Counted from the stretch's first letter, positions 54,184 through 63,748 are shown. The stretch: DNA of 64,000 nucleotides from Chryseobacterium sp. 52 (GCF_002754245.1 NZ_PEEX01000001.1:3948001-4012000); one strand, 5' to 3'. A program made the numbers and translations. Notes: generated by a model from the sequence alone, not told the origin.

Positions 54184-55359
54184 ATGAAAACATCATTATT
54201 ATCCATGAAAAATGGCCTGGCAGCTGCTATGTTACTTTTAACAGGTATGGCGAGCGCACAGCAATGGCAAGTTACCGGAAATGGGGGAATTACCCCAGCC
54301 AATTATGCAGGTACAGTAGATCCCAGGGCTTTTTATCTTAGAACCAATGGAGCTTCTTCCAATCCGGGACAGGCTATCCTGAACGAAGCAGGTTCGTTTA
54401 TCGTTGATGCTGTCAACAATTCTAATATCGCCAAAGTAAAAGGAAGTATTGTCAATGGGATTTCCAATGTTCTGGGCTCCCAGGCCTCCAGCTCTCTGGT
54501 AAGCGGCTGGGAAAATGATCTCAGCAATGGCGGAGGTGCCAATATTGTTGGCGGGCAGGCCAATGTAGTTCTGAATAATGCCGGAAAATCAGTAGCATTG
54601 GGCTGGAAAAATACGATCCGAAATCACAACCAGTTTGCATTAGGCGTAGGTATTGATCTTAAGGATGTATATTCAGGCGGATTCGGAATAGATCTGGCAG
54701 CCACCGGAAACCGTTCTTTCGTGATCGGAGCAGGAACCGGAAGCGCGAAACTCACGAATAATATTCCGTCATCTATTATGTTTGGATTATCTCCTACAGC
54801 AACAATGCTGATTCAGGATAAAAGTGTGGGAATTCTTACGCTTTCCCCTACTGCCAATTTCCATACGGTAGGAACGGTAAGACATGAAAATCTGCCTACA
54901 GGAAGCGGAAATGCCCTGGTTGTAGATGTCAATGGAAATGTAATGGTTTCAACTACTCCACTCAGCAGAAGTGCTGCTTCCGACGAAACGATCCAGCAAC
55001 TGGAAGACCGTATTAAAAACCTGGAAAATACAGTGGAAGAGCTTAAACAGCTGCTATTGAATAAAGGGACTTCATCTTCTCTCACTTCATCTTCAGATAT
55101 AGCCCAACTTTCTCAGAATGTTCCCAATCCTACCAAAAACGGAACGAGCATCAGCTATTATCTTCCAAAAGATGCAAAATCAGCATCAATTGAAATTTAT
55201 AATATCTCAGGTCAGATAGTGAGAACTCTCCCACTTCGCGATAAAGGCAATGGGACGATCGCAATTTCAAGCTCAGATCTTCCATCCGGAACATATGTAT
55301 ACAAAATGACTACAGACGGAAAAGTGACGGGTTCTAAAAAAATGGTTATCCGGGATTAA
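54184..55359 (+). CDS. T9SS-exported surface protein with YadA-head-like repeats
   Basis: A 391-residue secreted protein. The signal peptide ends near GMASAQ. Residues about 90-215 have head-type repeats (GSIVNGISNVLGSQASSSLVSGWEND, NIVGGQANVVLNNAGKSVALGWKNTI, FALGVGIDLKDVYSGGFG, FVIGAGTGSAK) such as those found in YadA-like trimeric adhesins. A short coiled coil follows (IQQLEDRIKNLENTVEELKQLL, about 275-297), then a C-terminal T9SS type A sorting domain (QNVPNPTKNGTSISYYLPKDAKSASIEIYN, ISGQIVRTL, SGTYVYKM). The combination suggests a trimeric head on a stalk, secreted by the T9SS. Confidence 0.82.
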   Translation: MKTSLLSMKNGLAAAMLLLTGMASAQQWQVTGNGGITPANYAGTVDPRAFYLRTNGASSNPGQAILNEAGSFIVDAVNNSNIAKVKGSIVNGISNVLGSQASSSLVSGWENDLSNGGGANIVGGQANVVLNNAGKSVALGWKNTIRNHNQFALGVGIDLKDVYSGGFGIDLAATGNRSFVIGAGTGSAKLTNNIPSSIMFGLSPTATMLIQDKSVGILTLSPTANFHTVGTVRHENLPTGSGNALVVDVNGNVMVSTTPLSRSAASDETIQQLEDRIKNLENTVEELKQLLLNKGTSSSLTSSSDIAQLSQNVPNPTKNGTSISYYLPKDAKSASIEIYNISGQIVRTLPLRDKGNGTIAISSSDLPSGTYVYKMTTDGKVTGSKKMVIRD

Positions 55360-55383
55360 ATTCTTGATATATATTTTCAAAAA

Positions 55384-55420
55384 AGCAGTCCATGAGATTT
55401 TATATTTCATGGGCTGTTTT
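55384..55420 (+). terminator. Terminator of the T9SS surface protein gene
   Basis: AGCAG-CCATGA pairs with TCATGG-CTGTT with one G-U pair, then eight or more T residues. Confidence 0.85.
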
Positions 55421-55637
55421 TTTATCCCTGAATCATTTAGAATCCATTTCTCCTGTATTATAATTAATTTCTTACAATCAGTCATAAAAAGAGAAATATT
55501 TTAATATAAACAAGTTAAGTAATTGTCAATTTTACAGATATCACTACTTTAAAATTAAATATTTTTATATATTTAAAAAATATTTCCCTTATTGATGAAA
55601 TTTAATTTTCGTGAATCGGAGGAGTACTTTAGATTTA

Positions 55638-56180
55638 ATGAATAATATAACTCAAAAAGCTGTGAAGAATCTTCTACTGGCTATTACTCTTATAGGAAGC
55701 TTGTCCTCATGTAAAGATAACGATGCGGACTCTACAGTACTTCCACAAGCCACACAAACGGGTGCCAATACAGGTGGAGCCTTTGTAAACGGTAAAATAT
55801 GGGTATCTAAGATTGAACAATCTACTGTTGCCGCACTCGGAAATAATACCACCTATGAATTTGTGAACAATGAATATTCATTGAAAATACAATTAAGAAA
55901 TGCTGAAAATCCAACCGGAAATACGATTCAGATACTTCTGGTGAGCGATCAGGACTTTGGTATTGGAAACTATCCATTAAATGAAAACGATAACGGACTC
56001 TATTATCATTCTTCCAAAATCTATTCTACCAATAGTGAAAATATCGGAACCTTATCTATTAGCAAATTTGATAAGGCCAATAAAATCATTTCAGGAACAT
56101 TCAGCTTTAAAGCCAAATACTATTATGACGGAGATACAGTAACGATTACTGATGGCCGTTTCGACAGAAAATATCAATAA
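55638..56180 (+). CDS. Putative lipoprotein upstream of a secreted lipase
   Basis: A 180-residue protein from the ATG at 55638; the in-frame GTG at 55611 has a GGAGGAG-like stretch just after it, which is better read as a purine-rich region ahead of the ATG. The signal ends in the lipobox SLSSC (about residue 25). The mature part (AFVNGKIWVSKIEQSTVAALGNNTTYEFVNN, LNENDNGLYYHSSKIYS) is beta-rich; no motif is known. It is 21 bases before the large PGAP1-like gene and probably cotranscribed with it. Confidence 0.7.
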   Translation: MNNITQKAVKNLLLAITLIGSLSSCKDNDADSTVLPQATQTGANTGGAFVNGKIWVSKIEQSTVAALGNNTTYEFVNNEYSLKIQLRNAENPTGNTIQILLVSDQDFGIGNYPLNENDNGLYYHSSKIYSTNSENIGTLSISKFDKANKIISGTFSFKAKYYYDGDTVTITDGRFDRKYQ

Positions 56181-56201
56181 TTTTTTTCAACTAATGACAT
56201 T

Positions 56202-59200
56202 ATGAAAACAAAATTTCTTCTCTTTATTTTGTCCTTTTTAGGATGTATTGGCTTTGGCCAGAACAAGAAAACAATTCCCCGGGAAAAGGATATTCAGGAA
56301 AATACCCTGCAGTCTGTTTTCGCCAATCTGGAAAAAGACAGAATTCCAAATGGGCTTCTGCTGGACGCAGCCATCGAATTTGCCAATCTAAAAAAATATG
56401 ATGGCACAATGCCTGACAGCTCATATACCAGCTCTAAATTGGTGGCAGATATATATAACACGATCCTTATGAGCCGTCTTTCTGCAAATGCTTCTATTAC
56501 GCACACTGCAGATGACCTTGCTTCGCAATGGAAATCGGAGCAGCAAAAAGATATTATTCCCCTTGGAGGTGTTTTTTATAAGTACAGTCAGTTTTCGCAG
56601 ACTACCCAGCAGAATGCACAAAATACAGGAGATCCGGGTACTTTAACCGTTAATAATGGTGCTGTACAGGATAAATATGTGAACGGAGTATGGCAAAATC
56701 CATATGAAGAAAAGTATGTGCTTGCCCTTTCACCTTCTGTTTCTTCTCACAATAAGCTTGATTTTAAAATAAAATTACCCAACAATCTGTTTCTTACCAA
56801 TCAAACTTCGCAGATTCAGAAAATAGAATATAAGCTTAGCGATCAGCTACCTTATCAGCTATTGCCATACAACCAGCCGATTAATGTTAGCTATGCAGCA
56901 CAGGGAACCTATCACTGGACATTCAAGCTTACTCTTAATTCGGGAGAAGTATTATATACCCATACCCAATTTACTGTAAACGGTGACATGGGAAAATATG
57001 TAGATACCGCAATGGAATCTAAAACCACGACACTTGGCCAATACACCAAGAATGTTATTTTTAACGGTGCCAACAGAGCTACGATGTATATAAAGCTTGC
57101 ACCGGGACACACCCAGATTACCAAACCTCTTATTGTAGCGGAAGGTTTTGATATGGGTGCTATTGTGGCTCCAACACAGGAAGCTGGTCTGACTAATATT
57201 GATACTTTTATTTCAAGTCTGTGGGGAGGGTCATCTTCACTGTATCTTGATATTAACAACAATTATGACATTATCTATGTTGACTGGAATAATGGTGTAG
57301 ATTATATACAGAATAATGCAGCTCTTCTTTCAACGGCAATTCAATGGGTCAATGCCAATAAAACAGGTATGGAGCGTAATGTTGTAATCGGGCAAAGCAT
57401 GGGAGGTCTTGTTGCCAGATATGCGCTGAAAGATATGGAGCAAAAAGGAATACCTCATGTTACCAAGCTATTCATTTCTGATGACAGCCCGCATCTGGGT
57501 GCCAATATTCCATTGGGAATGCAGTATATGCTCAATAATGTCGCGAGGGCGTATATTAAAGCTCCGCTAATTGCAGGAATCGGAGAGTTTATTGTTCCGA
57601 TGTTCAATCAGGGAATCTCTATTAATGATGTTCTTACTTTAACGGATACTCCTGCTGCAAGACAGATGCTGATCAATTATTCTGACGGTAATTATCAGAT
57701 TAATAATACCATCCATGACAACTGGCAAAATGAGCTTAAGCTTAAAGGCTATCCTCAGCTGACCAGAAATGTAGCAATATCTAACGGAAGTGAGTGTGGA
57801 ACAGACCAAACCCTTTCAAACCTGCTTCGTCTTTATAAGGAAACAAACAAGCAACATTTATTCTCCGACATCATCGGCGCATTAGTAGGCGTAGCTACCA
57901 ACCGTCTGGATATGATTTTACTGGCTTCTGTTCCGGGAAGTTCCAAATATGTATTTGATTTTACTGTACGTCCCATGACGCAAATTAATGCCGGAACACA
58001 GGTTTACAACGGAAGCATTAAATATAAAAAGAAAGTTCTCTGGCTGATCAATGCCCAGGTAACATTGCTTGGAGGAAGCAGAACGCAGCCGGGAGGAATT
58101 CTTCCTATGGATAAATATGGAGGCGGTAAATTTAAACTGGCACAAAACCAGCTGCCATCATACGTTACGGACAATCTTACGACAACTCCATTCAGCTTTA
58201 TTCCTACACCAAGTGCATTGGATTATAAGTCAGGAAATACTGTTTTAACGGAAGCTGATTATCAAAGACCTTTTTCTCCTGTAGATGACGCAGCCAATGT
58301 TCCTTTCGCCAATTTTGTTGCAGAGAAAGTAGATGCCAATCAGGAACACATTACATTCAGTGCGAGAAACGGACAGTTTATCCTGAACCAACTTTCAGCT
58401 AATACTACTGTACAGAATCAAAAAATTACCACTTCTTATCTGTGCGGAACCAAAATCAAGATCGGAGGAGATGCATCATCATGTGGAGGTGCTGCACTTA
58501 CGTACACTACTGGTTTTGCACCATCCATCTCATGGTCTGTTATCAACGGAGCAGGTCTTGTTGATATCAACGGACCTACCAACCTGCCTCAGATTACTTT
58601 CACACCAAAACCATATGCCAACGGAAATATCAGACTTCAGGCAGCGCTTTCCGGAGACGGTGCCAGCAACAGCGTTATTAAAGACGTATGGATAGGTGCT
58701 CCAATGGTTTATATGCAAAATTACTGTACAGATCCTAGTCAAACCATGTGTTATTTACAGGGTATTACCACTTCTTTCCCGGTAGGTTCTACGATATCTT
58801 TAAGCCTTGATGCAGCGGGATTAGATAGTATAGACAATTCAGGAAATACATGGGAATGGGAAAAAGTTATGGGTAATTTCAAATTTGTAAGTTCACCTTA
58901 TGTAGCCGATGTTCAGAACAACGGAAACGGAAGTAAAGGTAAAGTTGCCAATATTCAATCGACAGGAAACAACAGTCTGATTTCGTTTAAAGGAAGAGCA
59001 AAAAGTGCCTGCGGATGGGGTCAATGGAAGTGGTTCTACTGGAATATATATTCTTCAAGAATGGCTCAGGTAGAGAACTTATTTACGATTTCACCGAATC
59101 CTACAGACGATATCATCAATATATCATTGCTGGATTCAGGGAATACGTCTGAAATCACAACCGACATTCAGGCAGAATTGTACAACAATATCGGAAACAA

Positions 59201-59327
59201 AACCGGAAGCATTAAATTAAATAATTTCCGGGGAACGATGTCAGCATCTGCATTGCTACCTGGCGTGTATACTTTAAAAATAATGTATAATGGCAAATCA
59301 GAAAGCCACCAGATTATAAAGAAATAA
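56202..59327 (+). CDS. Large T9SS-exported PGAP1-like esterase/lipase
   Basis: A 1041-residue secreted hydrolase. The signal peptide is MKTKFLLFILSFLGCIGFGQ. The alpha/beta-hydrolase core lies about 300-470: DIIYVDWNNGVDYIQNNA followed by the elbow VVIGQSMGGLVARYALKDM (GQSMG, Ser nucleophile), then DSPHLGANIPLGMQYM, which is typical of PGAP1/DUF676-type esterases. A long beta-rich region (about 700-960) follows, with CG- and C-rich patches (SSCGGAALTYTTGF). The C-terminus is a T9SS type A sorting domain (FTISPNPTDDIINISLL, SALLPGVYTLKIMYNGKSESHQIIKK). Likely a cell-surface or secreted esterase. Substrate unknown. Confidence 0.85.
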   Translation: MKTKFLLFILSFLGCIGFGQNKKTIPREKDIQENTLQSVFANLEKDRIPNGLLLDAAIEFANLKKYDGTMPDSSYTSSKLVADIYNTILMSRLSANASITHTADDLASQWKSEQQKDIIPLGGVFYKYSQFSQTTQQNAQNTGDPGTLTVNNGAVQDKYVNGVWQNPYEEKYVLALSPSVSSHNKLDFKIKLPNNLFLTNQTSQIQKIEYKLSDQLPYQLLPYNQPINVSYAAQGTYHWTFKLTLNSGEVLYTHTQFTVNGDMGKYVDTAMESKTTTLGQYTKNVIFNGANRATMYIKLAPGHTQITKPLIVAEGFDMGAIVAPTQEAGLTNIDTFISSLWGGSSSLYLDINNNYDIIYVDWNNGVDYIQNNAALLSTAIQWVNANKTGMERNVVIGQSMGGLVARYALKDMEQKGIPHVTKLFISDDSPHLGANIPLGMQYMLNNVARAYIKAPLIAGIGEFIVPMFNQGISINDVLTLTDTPAARQMLINYSDGNYQINNTIHDNWQNELKLKGYPQLTRNVAISNGSECGTDQTLSNLLRLYKETNKQHLFSDIIGALVGVATNRLDMILLASVPGSSKYVFDFTVRPMTQINAGTQVYNGSIKYKKKVLWLINAQVTLLGGSRTQPGGILPMDKYGGGKFKLAQNQLPSYVTDNLTTTPFSFIPTPSALDYKSGNTVLTEADYQRPFSPVDDAANVPFANFVAEKVDANQEHITFSARNGQFILNQLSANTTVQNQKITTSYLCGTKIKIGGDASSCGGAALTYTTGFAPSISWSVINGAGLVDINGPTNLPQITFTPKPYANGNIRLQAALSGDGASNSVIKDVWIGAPMVYMQNYCTDPSQTMCYLQGITTSFPVGSTISLSLDAAGLDSIDNSGNTWEWEKVMGNFKFVSSPYVADVQNNGNGSKGKVANIQSTGNNSLISFKGRAKSACGWGQWKWFYWNIYSSRMAQVENLFTISPNPTDDIINISLLDSGNTSEITTDIQAELYNNIGNKTGSIKLNNFRGTMSASALLPGVYTLKIMYNGKSESHQIIKK

Positions 59328-59344
59328 GATGTTTTTTTAATAGG

Positions 59345-59374
59345 AATGGCAGCCTTTGAGGCTGCCATTTTTCG
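59345..59374 (+). terminator. Terminator of the lipase gene
   Basis: AATGGCAGCCT pairs with AGGCTGCCATT (11 bp, loop TTG), then TTTTTC. Confidence 0.95.
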
Positions 59375-59434
59375 TTTAGGGTATTTTGATTTTAAAATTT
59401 TGTTTCAATAAAAAAACTAGAACTTTATTCTGTT

Positions 59435-60019
59435 TTACTGCTTACCTATAATGGGATGATACTCTTCTCTTAAAGATCTTTCTACGTAAGGAACTATGAA
59501 ATCATAATTTTTTACGTCAAGTTCAATGGTAGATACTCGGAACTCCAGTCCATGCAGATTTTTTCTGTGTCTAAGTTTCATAGCATAAGTCTGCTTTTGT
59601 GGTGACAAATCTATATGTTCTCGTATTCTACAATAGATATTCTTATTTTTTCCGATATAAATAGGAAGCCACTGTTCTTTAAAGACTTCTCTAACTTTTA
59701 ACCTCTTTTGGATGGTACTGGATGAAAAGAAAGAATCCTGTTTCTTCATTTTCCATGCCTGTGCAAAGTTTTTTATTCTGGTTTCTCTTTTTACACCCGC
59801 ATTTAAATATGTATCAAGATTTAGTTCAAACATATAAAGCCCTTGCATCTTCTCTTTTTTCAAAAACAAAGAAGAATCGAAATCATCAGAAAGCGTAAAA
59901 CAAACTGCATTCCCTGTATCAAACCGGATATTTGAGATGTGTTTTTTAAGAATCTCCACATGCATTGTTATATCTATGTCAAATTTCGAGATGATATCCT
60001 GATAATCATTTATTTTCAT
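59435..60019 (-). CDS. GIY-YIG-like nuclease in a DUF262 module
   Basis: A 194-residue protein. GLY at 60-62 (MQGLYMFELN) and YIG at 121-123 (WLPIYIGKNKN) give the split GIY-YIG signature, followed by Arg131 in CRIREH and an acidic C-terminal helix around Glu180 (VERSLREEYHPIIGKQ), the expected catalytic Arg and Glu. The ~58 residues between the two motifs are longer than the usual ten to twenty and contain a basic helix-rich insertion (NAGVKRETRIKNFAQAWKMKKQD). Third gene of the operon with two DUF262 proteins, starting 30 bases after the second. Best read as the effector nuclease of a defence system. Confidence is moderate because the motif was found by eye. Confidence 0.7.
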   Translation of the reverse strand: MKINDYQDIISKFDIDITMHVEILKKHISNIRFDTGNAVCFTLSDDFDSSLFLKKEKMQGLYMFELNLDTYLNAGVKRETRIKNFAQAWKMKKQDSFFSSSTIQKRLKVREVFKEQWLPIYIGKNKNIYCRIREHIDLSPQKQTYAMKLRHRKNLHGLEFRVSTIELDVKNYDFIVPYVERSLREEYHPIIGKQ

Positions 60020-60049
60020 GCTATTTATATTTTACAGTTTTTAATTCTC

Positions 60050-61960
60050 TTATTCAGCATAATGATTTTCTAACAGACTAAGCATCTCAGTCTCATGCTC
60101 TCTAAGCGCTTCTTTTAATCCTGAAAAATCATAAGGTACTGTATCTTTCTCAAAATTAAAATCCTCAATAAGGCCATTTTCTTCCAGCTTTTCGAAAAGC
60201 TTTTTGAGTTTTAAAGGCGGATTTTTCATACCATTCAAATACTTGAACTTGTCATTCAAACTATCATTTGAGAACGATGAATTCTCGGAAACAGATAATA
60301 AAGTAAGATTTCCGAATTGATGGATATCAATCTCTTTATTTTTGAAATCTTCATCCTTACTCTGAGGCAGAACATGTTCGACTGAACTTCGTGATGTAAT
60401 TTTATAATTGGGATATTTTAACTGATTATTCTTCCAGAGAAGATATTCCAATTTGTAAAACCAGTACCTCTGTATTTCTCCAAATTTGAAATCCTCTACT
60501 TTATTAAAATCTTTTTGACCACACTCCATAGAAGTATTTTCGTTAAAGTAAGATTCATAAACCTTGAATGCACTTACGGACCCTGATAGGGCATTATCTA
60601 TAACTTCAAGATGTTTTAAATCATCATCTTCGTTTTCATTATTCAACAGAAAATCTATATATAATCCCAACCAAAAATGTTTTTTATCCCAATTGCTATG
60701 ATATAACATTCTTTGAAGCTGTTCAGACTCCTTTTTCTTGACAGAATATTGATGTTCCACCTCACTTTCCTTCGCACTAATATTTAATAGTTCAAAACCA
60801 TTATCTTCAAGATCCTTGAAGATAATATGACGGTCCATCACCTCTTTTACTTTTTTCAAAACAATGATGAAATCCGCCGCAATCTTATGCCTTATATCTT
60901 CCTTGTTCTTATCACTGATCATCTCTCTGAAATTACTGAATACACTGAGCAACTGTTCCTTATCAAAAACACCGGGAGTTCCTATGCTATATTGGTTATC
61001 ATGTTTTTTCTGAAAAATATATAAGGTATGAATGAGCAGTGTATTGAAATCTGTAATATATTCATAGTGATAATCCTGTGTTTGTTTCTGTTTTTCATCT
61101 TCCTCATTCTCATCTACAGTTTCACAACTACCGGTTGTTATATCTTGTATAATATCCTTCAATGCAGTCTGTGAAGCATGATCTTCGTTATACTTAGACT
61201 CAGCTTTAGAATGATACTGTAGCGTCATCTTATCCCATATTTTAGCATACTCTAATCTATTTTCAGGAAGTATAGCATTGATTAATTCAGACTTTAAGAT
61301 ATCATAATGCTGCAATTGTGTACCATTGGTATTAATCTGAATAAAGAGTTTATTTTCATCACTCCCTGCTGGTGCCGTTAAAAACTGAAAGCTCACTTTT
61401 TCCAGCAAAAATTCAATAGAGATATTTTGTTTACGGTCTTTTATCCAGTTTTCAATAATCGAGAAAGCAGCTGCTATATTTCTGTTTTGTTCCAGTTCCG
61501 GTTTAAGCTTTTTATTTTCACTGTTTGCTGACAGCAAATGATTGATTTCCCAAAACCGTTCCCCTTCTTCCATCTGCTCATGAGATCTAAGCAGCTCTTC
61601 CATATATAAATTTGTATGTTTTCTAATTGAAAATCTCAGTCTGGGATGATGGCCAATACTGCAGAACTGAAGCAAATTCCTGTATTGATCATTTTGTTTA
61701 TTTTGATGAGCCAGATAAAGACACAGAACCCATAATGTCGTAAAACGCTGTTGTCCATCTATCAAGTCATAAACACCACCATTATCAACGGTAATAATAT
61801 TTCCAATAAAATATCCAGGATTTTTCTGATTTTCTAAAAAATCTTCCAGAAGTCTTTCTATTTCTTCTTCTCCCCAACAATATGGTCTCTGATACACCGG
61901 TACATTAACTGTATAATCAAAATTAATCAGCCGCTTAGGAGCAATTTCAAACTTACACAT
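60050..61960 (-). CDS. DUF262 and DUF1524 (HNH) protein
   Basis: A 636-residue protein of the GmrSD/SspE type. The N-terminal DUF262 domain has the VPVYQRPYCWGEEEIERLLEDF opening and the DGQQR motif at 68-72 (YDLIDGQQRFTTLW). The middle is helical. The C-terminal DUF1524 HNH-type nuclease domain shows SVEHVLPQSKDEDF, then HQFGNLTLLSVSENSSF. In GmrSD these two domains together use NTP and cut modified phage DNA; SspE proteins use the same pair to sense phosphorothioate. Its start overlaps the stop of the upstream DUF262-only gene by 8 bases, so they are translated together. Confidence 0.87.
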   Translation of the reverse strand: MCKFEIAPKRLINFDYTVNVPVYQRPYCWGEEEIERLLEDFLENQKNPGYFIGNIITVDNGGVYDLIDGQQRFTTLWVLCLYLAHQNKQNDQYRNLLQFCSIGHHPRLRFSIRKHTNLYMEELLRSHEQMEEGERFWEINHLLSANSENKKLKPELEQNRNIAAAFSIIENWIKDRKQNISIEFLLEKVSFQFLTAPAGSDENKLFIQINTNGTQLQHYDILKSELINAILPENRLEYAKIWDKMTLQYHSKAESKYNEDHASQTALKDIIQDITTGSCETVDENEEDEKQKQTQDYHYEYITDFNTLLIHTLYIFQKKHDNQYSIGTPGVFDKEQLLSVFSNFREMISDKNKEDIRHKIAADFIIVLKKVKEVMDRHIIFKDLEDNGFELLNISAKESEVEHQYSVKKKESEQLQRMLYHSNWDKKHFWLGLYIDFLLNNENEDDDLKHLEVIDNALSGSVSAFKVYESYFNENTSMECGQKDFNKVEDFKFGEIQRYWFYKLEYLLWKNNQLKYPNYKITSRSSVEHVLPQSKDEDFKNKEIDIHQFGNLTLLSVSENSSFSNDSLNDKFKYLNGMKNPPLKLKKLFEKLEENGLIEDFNFEKDTVPYDFSGLKEALREHETEMLSLLENHYAE

Positions 61961-63272
61961 TACAAATTTGTTTATTTGTTAAAATATCTTTGAATTCATT
62001 ATAGAAATTACCCACAACCCCGTTTTTATGATCATCCTTAATTGACAAGTTACTGTATTTCTTCTTTTTGCAGTATGCAACAATCTCATGTTTATGGGAA
62101 TAACAGATCCTGTCAAGAAGTTTTTCTCCCTCTTCAAAATCATGTACAGTTTTCTTGGTCACTCGTTTCGAAAGTCTTGTGAAAAAACATACTTTAAATA
62201 ACAGTTGGGCCATACCAATGAATTTTCTATCTTCAATAAAATCTTCTCCATATCGGGAAATCATAGTAATTAAAGCCATCTGATAATATTCATCATTAAA
62301 TTCACATCCACTTAGCTTTTTAATTCTATTCAAAATGTCTGAACGATCTGAATTTAGCTTCTCCCCAATACGGTCCCAGATTACACAATAATATATCAGG
62401 TAATGGATGGTATTCTCCCCTTTATACAAAAATTGTCTCACTTTATAGTTTGGAGCATCTACAGTAAGCTTACCTTTTGACAAACAGGCTTCAGCAAACT
62501 GGTAATCTTTATCGGAAAGCATTTCTTCATAAGCAAATTCTTCCGGCAGCCTCAATTTCCATTCAGAATAATTATGTCTGGGAAATTCTCTGAAATTAAT
62601 ACCTTGCCAATATCTGGATTTTAACAGCAGTTCAGACATATGGTTCAGTTTAGCCGAATCAAACTGATAATATTCTAAAGCTATAGCCTTTTCTATCTGC
62701 TTCGATTTCTCCAAAGCCTGCAGGTGAAATGGTTTGATAATGTCGATTCCATCTAACCGCCTTCCCGATGTATTTAAAGTGGTGTAAAATTTAAATGCCT
62801 GATCCTGAGACTCTGCAATAATATAGGTTACATTAATATCAGAAAAATCAATTTTAGAGTATGTCTCCATCAACTTCAAACTATCAATATGATCTTTAAG
62901 AGAAGAAACATTCTTTTTAATATTATTTCTTGAAATCTCTGATTCTACACAAAAATTATCATTTAGCCCTACACTTTGTTCCTGCAGATGGGCCAAAATT
63001 AACAGGCTTGAAATTCTTTGTTGCCCGTCTATAATATCGTATGTTTTTCCCTCTTTATTTTTAACCAGAATGACCGTTCCCAGATAATACAGTGGGCATT
63101 TATTTTTGTTTTTTCGTGAATAATTTAACAAATCATTATATAGTTTGATGATCTGCTTTCCGGTCCATACATAGGGTCTTTGATAATCGGATATTTTCAA
63201 TTTAAATTGATTAAAGAAATCATCAACAGTTAAAGACCCCTGTTTTTCTATTTCAGCAAGGCTTTCTATCAT
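61953..63272 (-). CDS. DUF262-only protein
   Basis: A 439-residue protein with a DUF262 domain (ISDYQRPYVWTGKQIIKLYNDLL, then DGQQR at 82-86 in YDIIDGQQRISSLLIL). No C-terminal HNH signature is seen; the rest is helical (INFREFPRHNYSEWKLRLPEEFAYEEML and others). It is first of the operon DUF262 - DUF262/DUF1524 - GIY-YIG. A partner for the HNH-bearing DUF262 protein is likely, by analogy with two-component GmrS/GmrD systems. No methyltransferase or Dnd/Ssp gene is linked. Confidence 0.87.
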   Translation of the reverse strand: MIESLAEIEKQGSLTVDDFFNQFKLKISDYQRPYVWTGKQIIKLYNDLLNYSRKNKNKCPLYYLGTVILVKNKEGKTYDIIDGQQRISSLLILAHLQEQSVGLNDNFCVESEISRNNIKKNVSSLKDHIDSLKLMETYSKIDFSDINVTYIIAESQDQAFKFYTTLNTSGRRLDGIDIIKPFHLQALEKSKQIEKAIALEYYQFDSAKLNHMSELLLKSRYWQGINFREFPRHNYSEWKLRLPEEFAYEEMLSDKDYQFAEACLSKGKLTVDAPNYKVRQFLYKGENTIHYLIYYCVIWDRIGEKLNSDRSDILNRIKKLSGCEFNDEYYQMALITMISRYGEDFIEDRKFIGMAQLLFKVCFFTRLSKRVTKKTVHDFEEGEKLLDRICYSHKHEIVAYCKKKKYSNLSIKDDHKNGVVGNFYNEFKDILTNKQICNV

Positions 63273-63385
63273 ATTTTCATCTTGAGTTTTTCATTTAATA
63301 TTATGCAGACTCCTCAATATACAAAGAGGACTGAGAAGTCATAAAATATAATTTATATATCTCTATTAGAAAAATAAATCGTTTT

Positions 63386-63420
63386 AAAATAGTCTCATGC
63401 AGAAAATAGCAGTCTGATGC
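63386..63420 (-). repeat. Two imperfect direct repeats upstream of the DUF262 operon
   Basis: AAAATAGTCTCATGC (63386-63400) and AAAATAGCAGTCTGATGC (63403-63420) differ by a 3-base insertion and one substitution. They lie about 115-150 bases before the DUF262 start and could be regulator half-sites. Confidence 0.5.
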
Positions 63421-63628
63421 CTAAAGAAAGTTTGAAATAATTTATTTTCATAGAAGGTTACATAGTTTTGAGAACAATAATATTAAAAAAAATCTGATTG
63501 CACTTACGGGAAAACGTAATTTTTCAACAAAATCAGCTCTAATCCAACACAATAGAAGAATTCTCCCATAAAAAGTGGCTCTCCCCACTTCAATAAGCCC
63601 CCAGAAGGCCTTTCGAACAACCTCCATC

Positions 63629-63748
63629 CCCTTCATGAAGGGATTTCACCCCCCCTTAGGTAAGGGGGATGTAGATCCGGTTACATAACGGGCTCAAGGT
63701 ACTTGAAAAGGGGTTAATACCAGTTAACCAAGGGGATCGAACCCCTTG
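63629..63748. repeat. Cluster of three short hairpins
   Basis: CCCTTCATGAAGGG (63629-63642) is a perfect palindrome. CCCCCTTA-GG-TAAGGGGG (63651-63668) and CAAGGGG-ATCGAA-CCCCTTG (63729-63748) are perfect inverted repeats. They share an AAGGGG/CCCCTT theme, as in other intergenic elements in the window. Confidence 0.75.

Noticed and set aside
59435..63272. Complete type I or BREX-like restriction system
   Set aside because: No methyltransferase, specificity subunit, helicase or PglZ gene is present; only the DUF262 and nuclease genes are.
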